From contig NZ_LFLT01000025.1 in the NCBI RefSeq assembly GCF_001189955.1, positions 16,567-80,566 on the forward strand: 64,000 bases of DNA, in the 5' to 3' direction. The notes beneath the pieces were generated by a model. That model was given only the letters and a program-made list of their open reading frames with translations, was not told the DNA's origin and made no database searches. The translations under genes were made by a program, and so were the position numbers. The stretch is from Herbaspirillum chlorophenolicum (GTDB lineage: Bacteria; Pseudomonadota; Gammaproteobacteria; Burkholderiales; Burkholderiaceae_D). Numbering within the stretch: position 1 is the first letter of the stretch; the number at the start of each line of letters is the position of its first letter. Shown piece after piece: positions 28,180 through 36,515 of this stretch.

Positions 28180-29616
28180 ATGTCCAACCATACCTTCCTC
28201 TGGCACGACTACGAAACCTTCGGCGCGGTCCCACGCCGCGACCGCCCTGCGCAGTTCGCCGCCGTGCGCACCGATGCCGAACTCAACGAGATCGGCGAAC
28301 CGATCATGGTCTACTGCAAACCGGCGCCGGACTATTTGCCCGATCCGGTCTCTTGCCTGATCACCGGCATCACGCCGCAGACTTGCCTGGAACGCGGCCT
28401 GCCCGAACACGAATTCGCCGCGCAGATTGAACGCGTACTGGCCGAACCCGGCACCATCGGCGTGGGCTACAACACCATCCGCTTCGACGATGAGATCACG
28501 CGCTTCATGTTCTGGCGCAACCTGATCGACCCCTATGCGCGCGAATGGCAAAACGGCTGCGGCCGCTGGGACTTGCTGGACGTGGTGCGCCTGACTTACG
28601 CGCTGCGCCCGGAAGGCATCGTCTGGCCGACCAAGGAAGACGGCAGCATCAGCTTCAAGCTGGAACATCTCTCCAAGGCCAACGGCCTGCTGCACGAAGC
28701 GGCGCACGATGCGCTGTCCGACGTGCGCGCCACCATCGCCCTGGCGCGCCTGATCCGCGAGAAGAACCCGCGCCTGTTCGACTTTGCGCTGGCGCTGCAC
28801 AAGAAGGACAAGGCGGCTGCCGAGATCGGCCTGCCGCAGCGCAAGCCCTTCCTGCACGTCTCGGGCATGTTCCCGGTGGCGCGCGGCTGCCTGGCGCTGA
28901 TGTGGCCGCTTGGCATGCATCCGACCAACAAGAATGAAGTCATCGCCTGGGACCTGGCCAGCGATCCGGCCGAATTGGCCACGCTGGATGCCGCCACCGT
29001 GCGCGAACGCATGTTCAGCAAGGCCGACGCCTTGCCCGAAGGCGTCACGCGCCTGCCGATCAAAAGCATCCACCTGAACAAGTCGCCGATGGTGGTCGGC
29101 AGCCTCAAGACGCTCTCCGCGGCACGCGCGGCCGAGCTGAACATCGACATCGAGGCCGCGCTGCGCAATGCCGACATCGCCGCCGCGCTCCCTGACCTTT
29201 CGGCACTGTGGCAAGGAGTCTTCCACCGTGAAAGCGATGGCCCCCCCGATGTCGACGAAGACCTTTACGGCGGCTTCATCGGCAATGGCGACCGCCGCCA
29301 GTTGACGCAACTGCGCTCGATGCCGCCGCAGGAACTGTCCCGCGCCAGCGTCTCCTTCGACGACGTACGCCTGAACGAAATCCTGTTCCGCTACCGCGCA
29401 CGCAATTTCCCCGAGACGCTCAGCGCCGAAGAAACGCAACACTGGGAAGAACACCGCGCGGCGCGCCTGTTCGAAGGTAAAGGAGGCGCTCGTACCATCG
29501 CCCAGCTATTCGAACAGATCGACACGCTGCAAGAGCAGGCCGACGATGAACGCACCCAGGATATCCTCGGTGCGCTGTACGACTATGCAGAAATGATTGC
29601 GCCTGCCAATGGTTAA
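28180..29616 (+). CDS. sbcB: Exodeoxyribonuclease I
   Basis: Degrades single-stranded DNA 3' to 5' and acts in recombination and mismatch repair. The 478 residues match full-length ExoI. The DEDDh exonuclease domain starts with WHDYETFG (D10, E12), has GYNTIRFDDEITRFMFWRN in the middle and the closing HDALSDVRAT with the catalytic His and Asp. The SH3-like and C-terminal domains follow (MLPxGxHPTNKN-type GMHPTNKNEVIAWDL). Start and end are unambiguous. Confidence 0.97.
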   Translation: MSNHTFLWHDYETFGAVPRRDRPAQFAAVRTDAELNEIGEPIMVYCKPAPDYLPDPVSCLITGITPQTCLERGLPEHEFAAQIERVLAEPGTIGVGYNTIRFDDEITRFMFWRNLIDPYAREWQNGCGRWDLLDVVRLTYALRPEGIVWPTKEDGSISFKLEHLSKANGLLHEAAHDALSDVRATIALARLIREKNPRLFDFALALHKKDKAAAEIGLPQRKPFLHVSGMFPVARGCLALMWPLGMHPTNKNEVIAWDLASDPAELATLDAATVRERMFSKADALPEGVTRLPIKSIHLNKSPMVVGSLKTLSAARAAELNIDIEAALRNADIAAALPDLSALWQGVFHRESDGPPDVDEDLYGGFIGNGDRRQLTQLRSMPPQELSRASVSFDDVRLNEILFRYRARNFPETLSAEETQHWEEHRAARLFEGKGGARTIAQLFEQIDTLQEQADDERTQDILGALYDYAEMIAPANG

Positions 29617-29628
29617 GGACTGATGGAC

Positions 29629-29652
29629 TGATCGGCTCGTAAGCGCCGATCA
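29629..29652. terminator. Convergent hairpin between sbcB and padR
   Basis: A perfect 8-bp inverted repeat (TGATCGGC/GCCGATCA, 8-base loop) lies between two convergent genes. There is no T tract on either side, so termination is uncertain. Confidence 0.35.
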
Positions 29653-29657
29653 CTCGC

Positions 29658-30245
29658 TCAAACCCGCTCCACCGCCACTGCGGCCTTGTCGATGATGTCG
29701 ATCACCGCATGCAATTCCTCTTTGCTCAGCTCGCCCTTGGCCAGGCGGGTATGCAGCGCCATGCGGAAATTCTGCACCGCGCGGCGCAGTTCGGGCGAGT
29801 CGGCATCCGGGCGTTCCTGCCGGCGCATCTCGAACTTGCGCAGCACCTGCCGCAGCAAGGATTCATTTTCCTTCAGGTCGGCCTCGCCTTCGGCGGTGAT
29901 GCGGTACAGCTTCTTGCCGCCCTCTTCCGCTTCCACCGTGGCGTAACCCATTTCTTCCAGCAGCGTCAGCGTGGGATAGACCACGCCCGGGCTCGGGCTG
30001 TAGCCGCCACCGACCAGCTGCTCGATGGCCTTGATGATTTCATAGCCGTGGCGCGGCTTCTCTTGCAGCAGATGGAGCATCACGATGCGCAATGCGCCTT
30101 GCTCGAACATGCGCGCGCCGCGGCCTCCGCCTTCACGGCCACGCGGGCCGCCTTCATCGAACATGCCGCCCCCGCCATGATGCGGACGGTCAAAACGGTG
30201 ATGCTTGGGACCGTGGCCTGCACGTGCCATCAAATGTCTGAACAT
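29658..30245 (-). CDS. PadR-family regulator with His/Gly-rich N-terminus
   Basis: A 195-residue winged-helix repressor. Residues 1-45 are rich in His, Gly and Arg (several HH pairs, then GGGG). This resembles the metal-responsive E. coli YqjI (NfeR) subgroup, where the tail binds nickel or iron. The PadR winged helix follows (RIVMLHLLQEKPRHGYEIIKAIE, YPTLTLLEEMGY, KLYRITAEGE), then a C-terminal helical dimerisation region. It is divergent from an AhpD-like gene across a strongly AT-rich segment with two palindromes that are its likely operators. Metal sensing is inferred from composition only. Confidence 0.88.
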   Translation of the reverse strand: MFRHLMARAGHGPKHHRFDRPHHGGGGMFDEGGPRGREGGGRGARMFEQGALRIVMLHLLQEKPRHGYEIIKAIEQLVGGGYSPSPGVVYPTLTLLEEMGYATVEAEEGGKKLYRITAEGEADLKENESLLRQVLRKFEMRRQERPDADSPELRRAVQNFRMALHTRLAKGELSKEELHAVIDIIDKAAVAVERV

Positions 30246-30339
30246 GGTGCTTCCTTTTCGTCTGTGTTGTTCATCTGGTTCTTTGCCTGAATGGCGCCTG
30301 GGTAGGGACTTGCTTGAAGCCCTTATCGATCGATGAAAT

Positions 30340-30353
30340 TAAGATATATCTTA
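30340..30353. promoter_or_regulatory. Palindromic operator 1 (padR/AhpD-like intergenic)
   Basis: TAAGATATATCTTA is a perfect 14-bp palindrome in an AT-rich island. Its 12-bp core recurs at 30368-30379, centre to centre 27 bp. It is a likely binding site of the adjacent PadR protein. Confidence 0.75.
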
Positions 30354-30367
30354 GAAATAACAAAATC

Positions 30368-30379
30368 AAGATATATCTT
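30368..30379. promoter_or_regulatory. Palindromic operator 2 (padR/AhpD-like intergenic)
   Basis: AAGATATATCTT, a perfect 12-bp palindrome identical to the core of operator 1 and followed by an AT-rich stretch that could hold the rightward -10 region. Confidence 0.75.
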
Positions 30380-30531
30380 AATAATATTTTTATTGTTGAA
30401 AAGGAAATAATGAAAAAGAGAGTGCTCCCACCGTCAGGCCGGCGACACTTGCCCCGCACCAAAAGTGGTAAGTTGGAATGTATCGGGCGCACATCGCGCC
30501 CGGCAAAAAAGACATCGACAAGGAGACCACC

Positions 30532-31113
30532 ATGCCCCAGCCACCGATTGGCCGCTTCCCCATTCCCGATCTGAAAGACCTGCCCGAAGATATCCGCGCG
30601 CGCATCCTGGCCGTGCAGGAAAAGTCGGGCTTCATCCCCAACGTCTTCCTGGTGCTGTCCCACCGTCCAGAAGAATTCCGCGCCTTCTTCGCCTACCACG
30701 ATGCGCTGATGGACAAACCCGGCAAGCTGACCAAGGCCGAGCGCGAGATGATCGTGGTGGCCACGAGCAACGCCAACCAATGCCAATATTGCGTCGTCGC
30801 CCACGGCGCGATCCTGCGCATCCGCGCCAAGGACCCGCTGGTCGCCGACCAGGTCGCCATCAATTACCGCAAGGCCGATATCACGGACAAGCAAAAAGCC
30901 ATGCTGGACTTCGCCATGAAGGTTTCAGCCAGCGCCTGGGCCGTCAGCGATGAGGATTTCACCGTGCTCAGGCAGCACGGCTTCGGAGAGGAAGAAGCGT
31001 GGGACATCGCCGCGATCGCGGCATTCTTCGGCATGTCGAACCGACTGGCCAACGTCACCAGCATGCGGCCCAACGACGAGTTTTACCTGCTGGGCCGGGT
31101 GCCGGTGCAATAA
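30532..31113 (+). CDS. AhpD-like / carboxymuconolactone-decarboxylase-family peroxidase-related enzyme
   Basis: A 193-residue all-helical protein of the AhpD/CMD superfamily, in the peroxidase-related branch (about 190 residues). The redox motif is CQYCVVAHGA (CXXC followed by H four residues later), which can act as a thiol peroxidase or alkylhydroperoxidase partner. The surrounding LTKAEREMIVVATSNAN and the later WDIAAIAAFFGMSNRLAN are typical. AGGAG lies six bases before the ATG at 30532. The divergent PadR gene and twin palindromes suggest metal- or stress-controlled expression (inference). Confidence 0.88.
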   Translation: MPQPPIGRFPIPDLKDLPEDIRARILAVQEKSGFIPNVFLVLSHRPEEFRAFFAYHDALMDKPGKLTKAEREMIVVATSNANQCQYCVVAHGAILRIRAKDPLVADQVAINYRKADITDKQKAMLDFAMKVSASAWAVSDEDFTVLRQHGFGEEEAWDIAAIAAFFGMSNRLANVTSMRPNDEFYLLGRVPVQ

Positions 31114-31120
31114 GGACCTG

Positions 31121-31618
31121 TCAGCGCACGCCGCCATGCCAGCGCGCCACCAGCGCCAGGCAGGCGCGCAAATCGCCGCGCACCAGTTCACACGCATGCG
31201 CCAGCATCAGGTTGCGCGGCAAACCGAAGTCCTCGATCAGCATGCCGTCGCGGCAATAACCGGGCTCGGCATGCGGTATCTGGCTCAGCAGATCGGCCTG
31301 CGGCGTGTTGTAGCACCACACCTTCTTGCCGCGGCCGACGGCATAGCCGATCTCGAACACGGTGCCCGAATCCGGCTCATGGCCGCGAAAGTTGGAGACG
31401 TTCGCCACCACATAATCGGCCGAATCGATCAGCGCCATGTTGAGATCGAAGATAGCGCGCGAGACTTCCGCCTTGCTCTCCCCTGTTACTTCATCATCGC
31501 CCGGACACAGCGCCGCCAAACCGAGTTCGGCGCACCACTGCTTGATGCGCTCCTTGTGCTGCGCATAGTCGCGCTGGAAGACGTCGGGGCCGGCCATGTA
31601 GATGCGGGGATGGGTCAT
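31121..31618 (-). CDS. Nucleoside 2-deoxyribosyltransferase-like protein
   Basis: A 165-residue protein of the nucleoside 2-deoxyribosyltransferase fold, which transfers deoxyribose between bases or hydrolyses the N-glycosidic bond (as in DNPH1/Rcl). It opens HPRIYMAGPDVFQRD. It contains MALIDSADYVVANVSNFRG with the conserved aspartates, and EPDSGTVFEIGYAVGRGKKV, where the Glu is the expected nucleophile. I use the ATG at 31618; an upstream TTG at 31636 adds six residues. It converges with the AhpD-like gene, 7 bp between stops. Confidence 0.85.
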   Translation of the reverse strand: MTHPRIYMAGPDVFQRDYAQHKERIKQWCAELGLAALCPGDDEVTGESKAEVSRAIFDLNMALIDSADYVVANVSNFRGHEPDSGTVFEIGYAVGRGKKVWCYNTPQADLLSQIPHAEPGYCRDGMLIEDFGLPRNLMLAHACELVRGDLRACLALVARWHGGVR

Positions 31619-31705
31619 GAGGAATACTTGAAGCAATGCAGGTGAAGCGATGGAGGATACGCGAAATTCCGGATGGAATCATGTGGGGGGCTGAACGACA
31701 CTGGA

Positions 31706-31723
31706 TCCTGACTTTCGTCAGGA
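31706..31723. repeat. REP-like hairpin, copy 2
   Basis: TCCTGAC, loop TTTC, GTCAGGA: a perfect 7-bp stem preceded by GACACTGGA. The same frame (GACACTGG, TCC, CTTTCG, GGAC) occurs at 49707-49734, so this is a dispersed intergenic repeat family. Confidence 0.6.
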
Positions 31724-31912
31724 CGGCGGTGATGGAAGGTAGCAAACCGACTCATCGAAGCCGTAGGCGAGCGGCAAGCAACGCAATGCCGAAGGCGAAC
31801 CGGAGACGAAGTCCGCTTCTGGCCGACAGCAGCCTTTGTAGAAATTTCTAGCCTGAGTAAGTGCGAGCAGATTTCAAGGGATCTTGCATGACCCAATGGT
31901 TTTCTGCTGACA

Positions 31913-32329
31913 TTAATCACGTCCGACTTCTTCTGCAATATCAGAAAGACGTAGTGCACCCAACTGCTGGATCAATGTTCGTTCTGCGGCATTGAGCGCC
32001 GCGCGCAGATGCTTGTTGACTGAGGCTTCGACCGGGCAATGGGGGTTGTCTTGGGTCAGTCCGACAGCAAACAAAGACGATCGGGTGATCGCCTGGTAGA
32101 CATCGCGTACTGTGATGTCGCTGATAGCACGCTCCAGTCTCCAACCTCCACCTGGACCGCCCGTAGAGCTTACATATCCGGCTTCCCTGATGGCTGCCAT
32201 CGTCCTTCGCACAATGACCGGGTTCGTATGCAACATTTGTGCAATGGTGTCTGAGGTCGTCGTTCCTTCCCTCAAATGCATGTGAATAAGGACATGCAGT
32301 AATCGGGCCAATCGCGTATCGAGTTGCAT
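31913..32329 (-). CDS. Rrf2-family transcriptional regulator (YwnA-like)
   Basis: A 138-residue winged-helix regulator of the Rrf2 family: RLARLLHVLIHMHLREG, TSDTIAQMLHTNPVIVRR as recognition helix and wing, then VSSTGGPGGGWRLERA. Unlike the Fe-S regulators IscR and NsrR it has only one cysteine (NPHCPVE), so it probably does not carry a cluster and may instead sense redox or a ligand through that thiol. It is divergent from the hydrolase gene, and an inverted repeat at 32371-32396 may be its operator. Lower GC than its neighbours suggests a recent arrival. Confidence 0.88.
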   Translation of the reverse strand: MQLDTRLARLLHVLIHMHLREGTTTSDTIAQMLHTNPVIVRRTMAAIREAGYVSSTGGPGGGWRLERAISDITVRDVYQAITRSSLFAVGLTQDNPHCPVEASVNKHLRAALNAAERTLIQQLGALRLSDIAEEVGRD

Positions 32330-32370
32330 GATCGAATGGTGTTTTGATTATTCGTAATGTTTGATGTTAC

Positions 32371-32396
32371 AGTAAACGCAGATACTTTGGTTTACT
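32371..32396. promoter_or_regulatory. Inverted repeat upstream of the hydrolase gene
   Basis: AGTAAAC, 12 bases, GTTTACT: a perfect 7-bp inverted repeat ending 18 bp before the hydrolase ATG. It is a plausible binding site for the divergent Rrf2 regulator. Confidence 0.6.
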
Positions 32397-32413
32397 TCAC
32401 AACAGGACATTGC

Positions 32414-33400
32414 ATGAGCACATTCAAACAGTCATTTGTTGAAAGCAACAATCTCAGATTTCATGTAACGGAACAAGGAGAAGGACCACTTGTACTTCTC
32501 TGCCATGGTTTTCCGGAGACCGCCTACGCTTGGCGCCATCAACTCAGTGCCTTAGCACGAGCCGGCTATCGCGCCGTTGCGCCGGACATGCGCGGGTTCG
32601 GCCTGAGCGATTCGCCAGTTGCGACAGAGCGTTTTTCTTCTTTGGAATTGGTGGGAGATCTGGTCGCCCTAGTAGATGCATTGGGTGCGCATGACGCGGT
32701 GATTGTCGGTAGTGATTGGGGAGCAACGATTGCGTGGCAGGCCGCGCAACTACGACCGGATCGTTTCCGTGGCGTGGTGGCATTAGGGGTTCCGATGATG
32801 GGGCGCGCGCCGATGGCGCCGAGCGGACTTTTCCCGAAGGACGTCAATACCTGGCACTACACACATTATTTTTCAGAAGTCGGCACTGCAGAAGAAGAGT
32901 TCGAACGCGACGTCACAATGACACTTCTGAAGATTTACTCTGCGGCATCGGGCGATGCTGGCCCGCGAACTATCACGATGCCCAATCCGTTTGGATTGCT
33001 GCCGCGGAACAAGGGCTTGTTGGACACGTTACCGACGCCGGAAAAGCTGCCGCAATGGCTATCCGAGGAAGATCTCGATATTTTCGCAAAGGCATTTCGG
33101 CACTCGGGGTTCCAGGGCGGTCTCAACTACTATCGCAATCTGGATCTCAACTGGGCGCAACAAGCAGCATTTACTGGATTGCTGATTCACGTGCCGGCGC
33201 TCTATCTGGTGGGGGAGAATGATACGGGCTTGGCGATGCCGGGAATGCGACAGATCATCGAGTTGATGCCGATGCTGGTAACGGATCTTCGTGGTTCAAA
33301 AATCGTCCCAAGAGCGGGACATTGGCTCTCACAAGAAGCACCTGTGGAGGTTAATGCCGAACTGATCGAATTTCTGGCCGCAATCAACACGCATGAATAA
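32414..33400 (+). CDS. Alpha/beta hydrolase (epoxide-hydrolase-like)
   Basis: A 328-residue alpha/beta hydrolase. The oxyanion-hole motif is HGFPE (LLCHGFPETAYAW), and the nucleophile elbow is GSDWGA, where Asp replaces Ser as in epoxide hydrolases and haloalkane dehalogenases. The cap domain follows, and the late His is in PRAGHWLSQE. The Asp nucleophile plus HGFPE favour epoxide hydrolase. The start at 32414 has AGGA seven bases upstream; the longer frame from 32357 overlaps the putative operator. The gene is visibly AT-richer than the surrounding genome. Confidence 0.87.
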   Translation: MSTFKQSFVESNNLRFHVTEQGEGPLVLLCHGFPETAYAWRHQLSALARAGYRAVAPDMRGFGLSDSPVATERFSSLELVGDLVALVDALGAHDAVIVGSDWGATIAWQAAQLRPDRFRGVVALGVPMMGRAPMAPSGLFPKDVNTWHYTHYFSEVGTAEEEFERDVTMTLLKIYSAASGDAGPRTITMPNPFGLLPRNKGLLDTLPTPEKLPQWLSEEDLDIFAKAFRHSGFQGGLNYYRNLDLNWAQQAAFTGLLIHVPALYLVGENDTGLAMPGMRQIIELMPMLVTDLRGSKIVPRAGHWLSQEAPVEVNAELIEFLAAINTHE

Positions 33401-33506
33401 GTCCTCAATTTTTATATGACGTCGGGCGGTCACCGATGAGCGGGTAAAACATCGAGAGCCCCCTTATGGCCGATAACGGACGGAATGCTGCTAATGTCGC
33501 AAAAGA

Positions 33507-33530
33507 AAAGCCACCCGCATAGGTGGCTTT
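33507..33530. terminator. Hairpin terminator, probably bidirectional
   Basis: AAAGCCACC, loop CGCATA, GGTGGCTTT: a perfect 9-bp stem flanked by A- and T-rich DNA. It lies between the convergent hydrolase and fadE genes. Confidence 0.65.
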
Positions 33531-33609
33531 GAAATTTGAGGCAGCATTACGGGATCAGTCTTCAACTAACTTTATTCATTGTGCTCAGCAGTAGCGGTCG
33601 CCTTTCTTT

Positions 33610-33643
33610 GCTTACTTTCTTTGACGAAGAAAAGAAAGTAAGC
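33610..33643. repeat. Palindromic intergenic element (13-bp arms)
   Basis: GCTTACTTTCTTT and AAAGAAAGTAAGC form a perfect 13-bp inverted repeat around an 8-base loop. A GGCTGCCGGGCCGCCCC stretch follows. I recall very similar CTTACTTTCTTT elements as dispersed repeats in Burkholderiales and Xanthomonadales genomes, but I could not search for them. Confidence 0.65.
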
Positions 33644-33747
33644 GGCTGCCGGGCCGCCCCCGGCGCTCACCTCCGACCGGAGAAAGAAAAGCATAAAGCC
33701 AGTACGCAAATAAGCAGCAAGAGCAGACTACCCAATCTACACCTTCA

Positions 33748-36210
33748 TCAAGGCAACCGCCCCAATATCTCATTACGATCAAAATCCGCAGAAAAATCAT
33801 CCACCTGCACAGTCAGATCGCCATAGCGAGCAAACTCGTCCAACGCCGCCTTCTCCTGCTCGTTAATGAACCCACGTTCAAGCGCAACAGCATTCCAGGC
33901 CGTCATCTCAATCAAGCTCTGCGGCATTGCCGGCAACTCCCCATCCTTGATCGGCTGCTTCAACCGCTGCTCAAGCTGCTGCACCACCGGCGTCAGCGCA
34001 AACGCCTTCTCCCCGCAAGCCAGCGCATCGTCACCCTGCGGCAGATACGCATCCGAAACAAGCCGATCCCGGCTCTCCCCCGGCCTCTGCATGGCCTTGG
34101 CTACCAGCGTCCCCAAAGCATCCGACGGCTTGCGGTAGATCAGCCCGATCGGAAAGATCGCCATGCGCAAGCCGAAGGCGATCCACGGATTGGGGAAGTT
34201 ATGCAGCACATCGACGATCGCCTCCTGCGCCCGATGCAAGGCATCCTGCACCGACCATTCGACATAGGGCAGATCGTCTTCCTGCCGCCCCTCATCCTCA
34301 TAGCGCTTGAGCGTGGCCGAGACAAGATACAGCTGCGACAGCACATCCCCCAGCCGCGCCGAGATGCGCTCGCGGAACTTCAGCGTGCCGCCCAGCACCG
34401 CCATGCTGGCATCCGTGAGCAAGGCGAAGGCCGAAGACAGATGGACCACAGAGCGGTAATAACGCCGGGTCTGGCGCGCCGCGTACCCGGTCGACGGCAA
34501 CAGCCAGCCGCAACTGATGCCGCCGACAAAAGCGCGCGCCTTGTTGGCAGCGACAAAGGACAGGTGCGAGAACAGCAGCTTGTCGAACTCCTGCACCGCC
34601 CGCTCGGGATTGTCGTCCGCAGCCACCGCCATCTCCTTGAGCACATAGGGATGGCAACGGATCGCACCCTGGCCGAAAATGATCAGGCAGCGCGTCAGGA
34701 TGTTGGCGCCCTCCACCGTGATGGCAATCGGGATTTGCTGGTACGCGCGCGCCAGGAAGTTGCCCGGCCCCATGCAGATGCCCTTGCCGCCGATCACATC
34801 CATGCCGTCGTTGACGATAATGCGGCCGCGTTCGGTCACGTGGTATTTGGAGATCGCCGAGATCACCGAGGGCTTCTCGCCCGCATCCACCGCCGATGCC
34901 GAGAGCCGGCGCGTGGCATCGATCATGTACAGGTGGCCGCCCATGCGCGCCAGCGCCTCCTGCACGCCTTCGAACTTGCCGATCTCGATCCTGAACTGGC
35001 GACGCATCGCCGTGTAAGCGCTGGTCCCGCGCACCGCCAGCTTGGAAAAGCCGACGCTGGAAGACGGCAGCGAAATCGCCCGGCCCGCCGCCAGGCATTC
35101 CATCAGCATGCGCCAGCCGCGGCCGACCTGGACGATGCCGCCAATCACCCACTCCATTGGAATGAACACATCGCGGCCGTGCGTCGGACCGTTCTGGAAC
35201 ACGGCATTCAACGGCCAATGGCGGCGGCCGATCGTCACGCCCGGATGGCCGGTGGGGATCAGCGCGCAAGTAATGCCCGGCTCGGGATTGTCGCCCAACA
35301 GGCCATCCGGATCGCGCGCGCGAAAGGCCAGCCCCAGCACGGTCGCCACCGGCGCCAGCGTAATGTAGCGCTTGCTCCAGCTCACCTTGAAGCCCAGCGT
35401 CTCGCGGCCTTCGTGCATGCCTTTGCAAACGATGCCGATATCGGGAATGGCCGCGGCATCCGAACCCGCATACGGGCTGGTCAGCGCGAAACACGGGATT
35501 TCCTGCCCCGTCACCAGGCGCGGCAGGTAATGGTTCTTCTGCGCCTCGGTGCCGTAATGCAGCAACAACTCGGCCGGCCCCAGCGAATTGGGCACCATCA
35601 CCGAGATCGCCGCCGCCGAACTGCGCGACGCCAGCTTCATCACCACCTGGGAATGCATGTAGGCGGAGAACTGCTTGCCGCCGTATTGCCTGGGGATGAT
35701 CATCCCGAGAAAGCCCTTGTCCTTGATGAATTGCCAGGCCTCGGGCTGGATATCCTGGTACTTCACGGTGGTGTCCCAGTCGCTCACCATGGCGCACAAG
35801 CGCTCGACCTCATCGTCCATGAAGGCCTGCTCTTCAGCCGTCAACCGCGGCGGCGGCACTTCGAACAGGCGCCGCCAGTCCGGTTTGCCGGAAAACAGCT
35901 CGGCATCCCACCAGACCGTGCCGGCTTCGATGGCATCGCGCTCGGTGGACGACATGCCGGGCATGATCTTGCGGAACGCGTCCAATGCCGGGCGGCTGAT
36001 CAGCGCCTGGCGTATCGAGACCATGGCAACCAATGTAGTCGGAGTGAAAAGGAGGATGGCCAGCAAGACCATTACCGGCAGTTCGACGCCGGCCAGGGAA
36101 CCGCCCAGCCAGATCCAGACAGCCTCGGCCAGCAGCCATATCCACGCGTTGACGCGCGCCATCATCAATACGAGGCAGCCGGCCAGCAGAATGATGAGCC
36201 ATAAGATCAT
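33748..36210 (-). CDS. fadE: Membrane-associated acyl-CoA dehydrogenase FadE
   Basis: Catalyses the first, FAD-dependent step of fatty-acid beta-oxidation. The 820 residues match E. coli-type FadE, which is larger than ordinary acyl-CoA dehydrogenases. Two N-terminal hydrophobic segments (residues 1-45 and about 47-65) anchor it. The dehydrogenase core runs from about 120 to 500 (FIKDKGFLGMIIPRQYGG, CFALTSPYAGSDAA, and EGVQEALARMGGHLYMIDATRR). The C-terminal DUF1974 domain completes it. The ATG at 36210 has GGAGG just upstream; the extension to 36384 is not hydrophobic. It is monocistronic and divergent from the metallopeptidase gene. Confidence 0.95.
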   Translation of the reverse strand: MILWLIILLAGCLVLMMARVNAWIWLLAEAVWIWLGGSLAGVELPVMVLLAILLFTPTTLVAMVSIRQALISRPALDAFRKIMPGMSSTERDAIEAGTVWWDAELFSGKPDWRRLFEVPPPRLTAEEQAFMDDEVERLCAMVSDWDTTVKYQDIQPEAWQFIKDKGFLGMIIPRQYGGKQFSAYMHSQVVMKLASRSSAAAISVMVPNSLGPAELLLHYGTEAQKNHYLPRLVTGQEIPCFALTSPYAGSDAAAIPDIGIVCKGMHEGRETLGFKVSWSKRYITLAPVATVLGLAFRARDPDGLLGDNPEPGITCALIPTGHPGVTIGRRHWPLNAVFQNGPTHGRDVFIPMEWVIGGIVQVGRGWRMLMECLAAGRAISLPSSSVGFSKLAVRGTSAYTAMRRQFRIEIGKFEGVQEALARMGGHLYMIDATRRLSASAVDAGEKPSVISAISKYHVTERGRIIVNDGMDVIGGKGICMGPGNFLARAYQQIPIAITVEGANILTRCLIIFGQGAIRCHPYVLKEMAVAADDNPERAVQEFDKLLFSHLSFVAANKARAFVGGISCGWLLPSTGYAARQTRRYYRSVVHLSSAFALLTDASMAVLGGTLKFRERISARLGDVLSQLYLVSATLKRYEDEGRQEDDLPYVEWSVQDALHRAQEAIVDVLHNFPNPWIAFGLRMAIFPIGLIYRKPSDALGTLVAKAMQRPGESRDRLVSDAYLPQGDDALACGEKAFALTPVVQQLEQRLKQPIKDGELPAMPQSLIEMTAWNAVALERGFINEQEKAALDEFARYGDLTVQVDDFSADFDRNEILGRLP

Positions 36211-36515
36211 GTCAAGCCTCCAATTCTGTTTATTGTTCGAAAGGCGGCGGCACGGCCGCAATGCCGTAGCCCTATCCGACTTTATAGTCCCACCAAATTG
36301 CCTTGCTGCAAAGATTTTCCGGTTTTCCCCTGCAACATACCGTGCCGCATCACCCCGGGCAATCGGACACCACCACCCTCCCACCGTCAGACAAAACCGA
36401 CAACACTACCGTGTGATCGCAACGGCCCCCGTCAAGTTCAGCCGCCCGGCCGCTCAGTCCATTACAATCCCGGCATTGCATGCAAGCACGGCACAGGACC
36501 GGAAAAGGAAACATC
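36211..36515. other. Divergent region fadE / metallopeptidase
   Basis: A 305-bp region that must hold both promoters. I looked for FadR/PsrA-type palindromes upstream of fadE and saw none that convinced me. A TACAAT hexamer near 36462 could be a rightward -10 box. Confidence 0.35.

Larger units (their letters stand above)
33401..33747. other. Gap between the hydrolase gene and fadE
   Basis: This 347-bp convergent gap contains a hairpin terminator (33507-33530) and a long palindromic element (33610-33643) followed by a C/G-rich stretch. No gene was recognised. Confidence 0.55.

Noticed and set aside
30410..30574. A possible 54-residue leader peptide with AAGGA and ATG at 30410 between padR and the AhpD-like gene
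   Set aside because: The ribosome site looks fair, but the peptide is very basic, low in complexity and overlaps the AhpD-like start out of frame; I could not support it as a gene.
34201..36204. A 667-codon frame opposite fadE
   Set aside because: Its His/Arg/Gln-rich translation is the usual shadow of a GC-rich gene; fadE is certain on the other strand.
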